64,000 nucleotides of DNA from Flavobacterium sandaracinum (GTDB lineage Bacteria > Bacteroidota > Bacteroidia > Flavobacteriales > Flavobacteriaceae). The stretch is from the NCBI RefSeq assembly GCF_004349135.1, contig NZ_SMFN01000009.1, positions 1-64,000 of the forward strand, in the 5' to 3' direction. The notes beneath the pieces were generated by a model. The model was not told the origin of the DNA and searched no databases. It saw only the letters and a list, made by a program, of their open reading frames with translations. Both the position numbers and the translations under genes were made by a program. Every line of letters starts with the position of its first letter. Position 1 is the stretch's first letter. Shown piece by piece: positions 58,336 to 64,000 of this stretch.

Positions 58336-59883
58336 ATGGCAAACAAAATAACAGACATGAGTAAAATTAGAAAAGCAATTAAGTTCTACTGTAACGGAAA
58401 AAGTAAGTTATTCATAAGTAAGTACTTATCTCTTTCTAGAAATACGGTAAAGAAGTATATTTCTTTATTTGAAGTGCTAGGATTAAGTTTTGAAGTAATT
58501 AGTGAAAAAACTGATGCTGAGTTAGAACTTTTGTTCTCACACACTACCGTGGAATCAATCAGTCCCAAACTGCAGCTTCTTTATGATTTTTTTCCTAAAA
58601 TGGAACGCGAACTAAAAAAAGTTGGCGTTACCATACAGCACATGTGGGAGCAATATATTGTCCTAAATCCTAATGGTTACCGAAGCTCGCAATTTGGACA
58701 TCATTATAAAATATGGAGCAAACGAGTCAATCCAGTGATGCACATGAATCACAAAGCGGGTGATAAAATGTATGTGGATTATGCTGGAAAAACACTCTCC
58801 ATCATTGATAAAGACACGGGAGAAATTAAAGAAGTACAATTTTTTGTAGCCATATTAGGAGCCAGTCAATACACCTATGCCGAAGCTTCCATGAGCCAAC
58901 AAAAGGAAGATTTTGTTACATCGGTAGAAAATGCTATGCGTTTTTTTGAAGGTACTCCTGCGGCAATTGTTCCGGATAATTTAAAATCTGCAGTGATAAA
59001 AAGCAGTCGTTTTGAACCCACCATTAATGAAACCTTGGCTGATTTAGCCGAACATTACCAAACTACAATCTTGCCTGCCAGGGCTTATAAACCCCGAGAC
59101 AAATCATTGGTTGAAGGAGCTGTTAAGATCTTGTATCGAAGGATTTATGTAAATCTAAAAGAAACTAAATTCTTTTCTCTGGAAGAATTAAACCAGCAAA
59201 TATGGGATTTATTGGATGCTCATAACAGTCGAAAACTCACAGGACGTCCGTACTCTCGGATAGAATTATTTTTAGAAGATGAACAACAAAAACTAAGTCC
59301 ATTACCACAAGAACGTTTTGAAATCAAATACCAATCCTTTGCAACAGTAATGCAAAATGGGCATGTTCAATTAAGTGAGGACAAAAATTACTATAGCGTT
59401 CCGTATCAATATGTCAAGAAAAAAGCGAAACTATTGTATACCAAATCAACGGTAGAGATCTATCACAAATACAATCGAATAGCCATCCATCCAAGGAATT
59501 ACAAACCTTATATCTATACCACAATCCCGGAACATATGGCTAGCACGCATCAATTTGTAGCTCAGTGGAGTGCTGCCCGCTTCATTGATTGGGCCAGTAG
59601 TATTGACGAGTCAGTAGCAGAATATATTATGCAAATAATTGAAAGTAGAAACCATCCTGAACAGGCTTATAAAAGTTGTTTGGGAATATTAAACTTCGAG
59701 AAAAAGGTAGGGAAAGAGCGATTAATAAATGCCTGTAAGCGGGCACTTGATTTTAAAATTTACAATTTTAAGACCATTCAAAATATTTTAGAAAACAACT
59801 TAGATCATATCGAATTTGAACAAGAACCTGAGCAGGAACTTCCAATTCACGCTAACATAAGAGGAAAACAGTATTATAATTAA
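58336..59883 (+). CDS. istA: IS21-family transposase IstA
   Basis: The 515-residue protein has an N-terminal HTH (KFYCNGKSKLFISKYLSLSR) and an rve integrase core: Asp in MYVDYAGKTLSI, then IVPDNLKSAV, then YKPRDKSLVEGAVKILYRR with the catalytic Glu. The length and layout match IstA. It is followed 17 bp later by istB and looks intact. Confidence 0.92.
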   Translation: MANKITDMSKIRKAIKFYCNGKSKLFISKYLSLSRNTVKKYISLFEVLGLSFEVISEKTDAELELLFSHTTVESISPKLQLLYDFFPKMERELKKVGVTIQHMWEQYIVLNPNGYRSSQFGHHYKIWSKRVNPVMHMNHKAGDKMYVDYAGKTLSIIDKDTGEIKEVQFFVAILGASQYTYAEASMSQQKEDFVTSVENAMRFFEGTPAAIVPDNLKSAVIKSSRFEPTINETLADLAEHYQTTILPARAYKPRDKSLVEGAVKILYRRIYVNLKETKFFSLEELNQQIWDLLDAHNSRKLTGRPYSRIELFLEDEQQKLSPLPQERFEIKYQSFATVMQNGHVQLSEDKNYYSVPYQYVKKKAKLLYTKSTVEIYHKYNRIAIHPRNYKPYIYTTIPEHMASTHQFVAQWSAARFIDWASSIDESVAEYIMQIIESRNHPEQAYKSCLGILNFEKKVGKERLINACKRALDFKIYNFKTIQNILENNLDHIEFEQEPEQELPIHANIRGKQYYN

Positions 59884-59900
59884 ATTAAAACACAGTAATC

Positions 59901-60638
59901 ATGAATGAATCCACAGTAACAAAAATGAAACAAATGAAGCTTTACGGCATGCACAATGCTTTTAAAACAGCCATTGAAAGCGGAAAAACAGACCATTACA
60001 CGCTCGATCAGTTTGTATCGATGCTTATTGATGCCGAATGGGATGAAAGGCACAATCGGCGTATTGCCCGCAGTATCACCAACGCCCGATTCCATTACAA
60101 ATCAAATATTGAAAGTATCAATTTTGACCAAACCCGTAATCTGGATCGAAATACCATACTGCGTCTGGCAGAATGTGAATTTGTCGAAAAAAATGAAAAC
60201 ATTTTAATAACGGGAAGCACTGGTGTAGGCAAAAGTTATTTAGGCACAGCATTAGGTTATCAAGCCTGTATCCAAGGTTTTAAAGTAAGTTATTTTAATA
60301 CTTCGAAGCTGTTTGCTAAATTAAAAATGGCCAAAGCAGATGGTTCTTACCTGAGAGAATTGGCCAAAATAGAACGGCAAGATGTTATTATATTAGACGA
60401 TTTTGGACTCCAAGCTTTGGATAGCAGTAACCGAATTACCCTTTTAGAGATCATTGAAGACAGGCATAATAACGGTTCTATCATTGTAACCTCACAAATC
60501 CCAGTGCAAGGCTGGTATGACATCATTGGAGAAAAAACCATAGCTGATGCAATTTTGGATAGGCTGATACATCAATCTCATCGACTCGAATTACATGGAG
60601 AATCTATGAGAAAAAAAAGAGGGATAAACAAAGGATAA
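59901..60638 (+). CDS. istB: IS21 helper ATPase IstB
   Basis: The 245-residue DnaC-like AAA+ protein has Walker A ITGSTGVGKSYLG (residue ~103), Walker B DVIILDDFGLQ (~156) and a sensor segment IIVTSQIPVQGWYD. IstB assists IstA in target selection and strand transfer. It is complete and shares an operon with istA. Confidence 0.92.
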   Translation: MNESTVTKMKQMKLYGMHNAFKTAIESGKTDHYTLDQFVSMLIDAEWDERHNRRIARSITNARFHYKSNIESINFDQTRNLDRNTILRLAECEFVEKNENILITGSTGVGKSYLGTALGYQACIQGFKVSYFNTSKLFAKLKMAKADGSYLRELAKIERQDVIILDDFGLQALDSSNRITLLEIIEDRHNNGSIIVTSQIPVQGWYDIIGEKTIADAILDRLIHQSHRLELHGESMRKKRGINKG

Positions 60639-60960
60639 TATTTAAGTATATTTGAACACTAATTAACAGATGAAAAAGAGTAGTTTTTAATGAAAAATGG
60701 GGTGGTCATTTTGCCCCGGAATTGGGTGGTCATTTTGAATTGGAATCAGGTGCTCACTTTAAATTGGAATTGGGTGGTCAATATCACTGGAATTTGCACA
60801 ATACTTTTAAAGTGCGAGTTTAAAGAGGGAAAGCTTAAATCTAAGTACCAAAAGAATTTTAGGTTTGGGTTGAGGTTTGATATAGAGGGGATTGTTATTT
60901 TATATAATTCCCTTTTTTATATATCAAGGTAGAGTTAAACACATCAGCACTAAAATTCTG

Positions 60961-61012
60961 ATGGGGGAAGTGTCTCTGATAAGAGTACTTCTCGGTGTTT
61001 TTCTATCCTAAC
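60961..61012 (+). terminator. Weak terminator-like hairpin
   Basis: GAAGTGTCTCT and AGAGTACTTC around 60968-60992 form a mismatched stem followed by a short T-run near 60997-61001. 60785-61180 holds no gene. Confidence 0.3.
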
Positions 61013-61180
61013 ACAATGTTTATTTCAGTTTTGGGATAACAAAAGGCAGCTTGCTTTTAGCAGGTAGTTAAGGTGGTTTGGTAACGGTTGTACATAAAAA
61101 AATCGTTCTCATAATTTATAGGTTTATGGTTATGGAACGATGTATTTCGTGGTATGAAGCATCTTTGCAGAAAAAGCAAG

Positions 61181-61275
61181 GAGCGGTCTCACACTTTCAA
61201 TCCGTGGGTGTCCTACGACCCTTACAATAATTAATAATTATTGTATGCAATTGAAAGCATATGTGAGAACCGCTC
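61181..61275. repeat. Compound inverted repeat near the XRE gene
   Basis: Three stem blocks nest: GAGCGGT with ACCGCTC (61181-61187 and 61269-61275), CTCACA with TGTGAG, and CTTTCAAT with ATTGAAAG. Inside lies the palindrome TACAATAATT, AAT, AATTATTGTA (61213-61235). A second hairpin, ATCGTTC...GAACGAT, lies just upstream at 61103-61143. It could be an RNA structure or a protein-binding or recombination site; I cannot identify it. Confidence 0.55.
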
Positions 61276-61435
61276 GCATGCCGTATACAAAAGTAAGAAA
61301 CTTTTTGACATGGAGCGATTTCACGATACTCTCGTCTGCTAAATAGGACTTTACGGAACGAGAAAACATCGTTTAAATTATGCCAAAAGAGGCTAATTGT
61401 CAATTCGCTAGAACAAATATACTAAAATTATTTAA

Positions 61436-61455
61436 TACACCAATATATAGGTGTA
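61436..61455. promoter_or_regulatory. Likely operator of the XRE gene
   Basis: TACACC and GGTGTA are perfect inverted half-sites around AATATATA, ending 17 bp before the start of the XRE gene. Autorepression is inferred from position. Confidence 0.5.
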
Positions 61456-61471
61456 AAATTTCACGAAATTA

Positions 61472-61819
61472 ATGATGAAAATTACAGAATATACCATATC
61501 GCAATTTGATTTTGACCTGATAAATCATATAAAAACGCTTAGGCTAGAGAAAAAAATCTCACAAGAACAGTTAAGTATAAGTATGGGATTAGCTCGCAGT
61601 TTTGTAGGCAATGTGGAGAATATTAATGAATCACATAAGTATTCAACTCGCCATTTAACTTTATTAGCCAGAGCTTTTGGGTATAAAAATATTTCAGACC
61701 TGATGAAGTTCCCTACTCCTCAATATGATAGAATTAAAGTAACCGTAAAGCAAACTATGAATGAAAGTGGCACTAAAGCTTTGAGTTCTGAGGTGGTGAA
61801 GATTGAGCATTTAAAATAA
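61472..61819 (+). CDS. XRE-family transcriptional regulator
   Basis: The 115-residue protein has an N-terminal helix-turn-helix (INHIKTLRLEKKISQEQLSI, then GLARSFVGNVENINESHKYS), typical of Cro/CI-like DNA-binding proteins, and a ~45-residue polar C-terminal tail that could mediate dimerisation. Either of two adjacent Met codons could start it. The palindrome at 61436-61455 is a plausible own operator. It probably regulates a nearby element gene, and the target is unknown. Confidence 0.75.
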   Translation: MMKITEYTISQFDFDLINHIKTLRLEKKISQEQLSISMGLARSFVGNVENINESHKYSTRHLTLLARAFGYKNISDLMKFPTPQYDRIKVTVKQTMNESGTKALSSEVVKIEHLK

Positions 61820-61916
61820 TTATACTATAATTTAAATGTATTTACGGAAAACCGTAAAATATAACAGAAATAGTTTTAAAGCATTAGGCAGAGAATAAAA
61901 TAGGACAAATAATTTG

Positions 61917-61985
61917 AGATTTGAAGTAGGAGAAACAACCCCAATAGTTAAAACTCTTACCATAATTGCTAAGGCTTTGATTTAA
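61917..61985 (+). pseudogene. XRE-type HTH fragment
   Basis: RFEVGETTPIVKTLTIIAKAL followed by TAA is the second half of a helix-turn-helix domain, with no upstream part in frame. It is a remnant of a second, small regulator. Confidence 0.5.
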
Positions 61986-62246
61986 TGTTAAAAAAGCAAC
62001 TCTTTATAGGTTCTATATTTGAGCTATGGAATGTTACGAAATAATAGCACTGGTTTAATGTTTTCTTTCAAATACTTTTGAGACTCAAAAAAAACGTGGG
62101 AATCCAACTTAATAAGGAAAAGATGTCTGTTTGTATCATTTCGTGTAACTTTGTTCAAATAGTTCAAAACCTGAAATCCCCGTAAATTAGCTGATAAACC
62201 TAGGCTATATCCAAAAAGGGGAGAATAACTCTCCGCTTTTTGCTTA

Positions 62247-62726
62247 TCATTTATCGATACAGTCAACAGTTGTAAATCTAAATTTCACACGTTCAAAATC
62301 GATAGTGCCTTTAACTAAATAAGAGGCACCTAAAGTGGTTTGTATATCACCTTTGCCTAAAATAAATTCGTTCCCTCGCTTTAGAAATGCCATTGGATTT
62401 TTATATGTTATTTTGTTATTAACGTCCCGAATAAATGTATAGCTGGCAAATAATGTATCTCCACGGAATTCTCCGGCGATTTTTCCAACCTTTTTCGGTC
62501 TATTAAAAAATTTCATCACCATATTCCCGGTTATTTTTCCGTTTTTTAAAGTATTCATTTTTAATTCAATAGTATCCTGTTCATACAGCGCTTTATAACA
62601 TTGTACGCTTATCACTTTTTCAGCTTGGACTTGGGTAGCCTTAACGGTTTTTTCGTTTTGATTTTTTTTACAACTTTGGAATCCAATACAAGCAAACAGC
62701 AAACAAAAAAGGACTGGAGTTTTCAT
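62247..62726 (-). CDS. Lipoprotein, unknown function
   Basis: The 159-residue product begins MKTPVLFCLLFACIGFQSC, a lipoprotein signal with Cys at residue 19. The mature part is beta-rich with repeated hydrophobic-charged strands (ELKMNTLKNGKITGNMVMKF, KVGKIAGEFRGDTLF). I recognise no family. An overlapping minus-strand open frame at 62024-62266 has no start features and is probably not a gene. Confidence 0.65.
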   Translation of the reverse strand: MKTPVLFCLLFACIGFQSCKKNQNEKTVKATQVQAEKVISVQCYKALYEQDTIELKMNTLKNGKITGNMVMKFFNRPKKVGKIAGEFRGDTLFASYTFIRDVNNKITYKNPMAFLKRGNEFILGKGDIQTTLGASYLVKGTIDFERVKFRFTTVDCIDK

Positions 62727-62830
62727 AATAGTAAAAATTTAGTTAATAAATATGGTAATACCTATTGCTAATTTACGCATAATTAACGTGTTATGAAAAT
62801 TTCTTAATGACATTTAAATTGTAAATTATA

Positions 62831-63494
62831 CTATTCAAACATAATCGTTGCTTTTTTTTCTTTCTTAATGCCCATCTGGAACTGTAGTATAATGGATCTA
62901 AAAACTTCAATAAAGGCCAAATGTTTGTCAATTTTCTTTTGACTAAAATTCGCTTTCTTGCTGTTGTGCGCTCTGCTTTTTGTACCGTCAATGGCGCTGG
63001 TTTCTCCGGCAATCAGATCGGCATCTTTCAAAAAAGAAACAAAGAGTTTAAATAGTTTTCTAAGCCCTGCTGGATTCTGCTTTCTAAAATCGGATATGCT
63101 GTGGTAATTGGGGCGAATATCTTCTAAGAGCCATTGTAATTCGATATTGCGAACACACTCTTTTTCTAATTTGCGAGAACTTCGCAGGCCATTTAAGTAA
63201 CCGTATAAATAGATTTTAAGAAACAACTTAGTGTCAAAACTAGGGCGCCCTTCGGATTTTATAGTTTGCACCGTAAAACCAAGAGCTTCAAGTGAAATGT
63301 ACTATACAAAGGCTTCAATAAAACGCACGGGGTTATCCAAAGCGATTTTATCTTCTAAACTGCTAATTTGTAATTGTTGACGCGATAATCCAGATATATG
63401 TTGCATATTTAAATGTACAATTTTTCTCTCTTATATCCAATATAAAATACTATATTTGATGCAAAAAAAAACGGAGGTTTTTTCACAGACTGAC
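62831..63494 (-). pseudogene. Defective IS1182-type element, internally deleted
   Basis: A transposase start (63404-63406) reads MQHISGLSRQQLQISSLEDK, meets TAG in the codon after IEAFV, and continues with TEGRPSF-type (here SEGRPSFDTKL) and WLLEDIRPNYHSISDFRKQN to KIDKHLAFIEV. It then jumps to a C-terminal-like tail FRSIILQFQMGIKKEKKATI, so the middle ~300 residues are deleted. The 5' IS end TTTTTTCACAGACTG ends at 63493 and is followed by ACGTTGGCAG, the core-type flank. It is a different subtype from the complete copy. Confidence 0.75.
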
Positions 63495-63629
63495 GTTGGC
63501 AGAAACCCTCGAGCTACACGAATTGCATAGAAACCTCCATAAAAAGATAACATTATCTAAAATAATGTAAAGATATTTCGCACTATTAAATACTTTTCAA
63601 ATTTTGTATCTTGCGAACAGTAAATTTTA

Positions 63630-64000
63630 ATGATGCTTAAAACAATTCAAATTATTGCATTACTTCAAGGACTTTTCGTCCTTTTTATTTTATATAACAA
63701 TCGTAAGAGTTATAAGAACACAACTTTTTGGTTATTATTCGGCAGTCTATTTTCTATCGTTCTATATATTATTGGAGATGACAAGAATAATTTATTTGTT
63801 AATAACACCGATTGGTTTCTTTTCGATAACACACTTTTTATAACATTTTTATTTTTGTTTGTTAGGTATTTCAAAAGCAAAAAAGAAAAGTTCATAAAAT
63901 CAGATTACTATTTTTTTATACCAAATATCATTTATCTAATTCTTGAAGTAATTGAAATAAAATTAATTCAAACTAATATAGTTATCGAAGTTTTAGAAGT
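63630..64000 (+). CDS. Membrane protein start, cut off by the window edge
   Basis: The open frame starts at ATG 63630 (a second ATG at 63633) and has no stop before the window ends, ~123 residues so far. It begins with alternating membrane segments (IQIIALLQGLFVLFILYNNR, WLLFGSLFSIVLYIIGD, FITFLFLFVRYF). This N-terminal seven-helix-like layout is seen in flavobacterial AraC-type membrane regulators, which carry a C-terminal HTH that cannot be seen here. It is likely intact. Confidence 0.5.
   Translation, partial: MMLKTIQIIALLQGLFVLFILYNNRKSYKNTTFWLLFGSLFSIVLYIIGDDKNNLFVNNTDWFLFDNTLFITFLFLFVRYFKSKKEKFIKSDYYFFIPNIIYLILEVIEIKLIQTNIVIEVLE

Larger units (their letters stand above)
58167..60784 (+). 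mobile_element. IS21-family element
   Basis: The left end carries about five copies of a CAAATTGACCACC-type motif, spaced ~24 bp (58168, 58192, 58215, 58239, 58264). The right end has inverted copies (GGTGGTCATTTTG and variants near 60701, 60725, 60749 and 60772), also ~24 bp apart. Such multiple terminal repeats are IS21 transposase binding sites. Between them lie istA and istB. Confidence 0.85.

Noticed and set aside
60690..60932. An 80-codon plus-strand frame after istB
   Set aside because: It runs through the repeated IS21 right end; its repeated Asn-Trp pattern is a translation of the terminal repeats.
62024..62266. An 80-codon minus-strand frame overlapping the lipoprotein gene end
   Set aside because: It overlaps the real gene at 62247, lacks a plausible start region and has no recognisable family features.

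Overview
The window looks like chromosome of a Flavobacterium-like member of the Bacteroidota. The evidence is the AT-rich sequence, TAnnTTTG-type -7 promoter elements, Bacteroidota-type insertion sequences, a type II-C Cas9 of 1346 residues and a TPR histidine kinase/LuxR regulator pair. Nothing in it names a species, and no rRNA or tRNA genes were seen.

1-31 kb is an accessory region of small, mostly minus-strand genes for lipoproteins, secreted proteins and hypothetical proteins. Two patterns dominate. First, at least eleven intergenic imperfect palindromes of about 125 bp (10.1-14.6 kb, 18.4-19.8 kb, 21-24.3 kb) separate single genes. The short core at the start of a gene unit is complementary to the core at the end of the same unit (14/15 matches in the two best cases), not to the core across the palindrome. 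That is the signature of integron gene cassettes with attC sites, here with no integrase in the window. Two plus-strand units at 0.5-3.1 kb follow the same rule. IS1182-type elements sit at ACGT inside these sites. Second, a family of five secreted HExxH metallopeptidase-like proteins is scattered through the region. Many genes carry a single in-frame stop or frameshift, so the region is decaying. An intact TPR histidine kinase/LuxR response regulator pair lies at 15.4-18.4 kb.

31-41.4 kb holds a candidate small RNA, a hypothetical gene, and a complete II-C CRISPR-Cas locus: a minus-strand tracrRNA, cas9-cas1-cas2 on the plus strand, and 46 repeats of 46 bp with 45 spacers of 29-30 bp. The crRNA-coding strand is the minus strand, judged from the tracrRNA anti-repeat. 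Each repeat carries a promoter-like sequence.

41.7-62 kb is a mobile-element and defence region. It contains an HTH pseudogene and a 5'-truncated conjugation coupling-protein gene, an Eco57I-like restriction-modification enzyme, and a 1645-residue P-loop NTPase ending in a phospholipase D-like domain that may be an undescribed defence effector. It also contains a HigB/HigA-peptidase toxin-antitoxin pair, an S24 repressor divergent from a Y-family polymerase, and a dnaE2-like polymerase gene cut by an IS21-family element. A small XRE regulator lies near a compound inverted repeat. The window ends with a lipoprotein gene, an IS1182-type remnant and the start of a membrane protein that runs off the edge.
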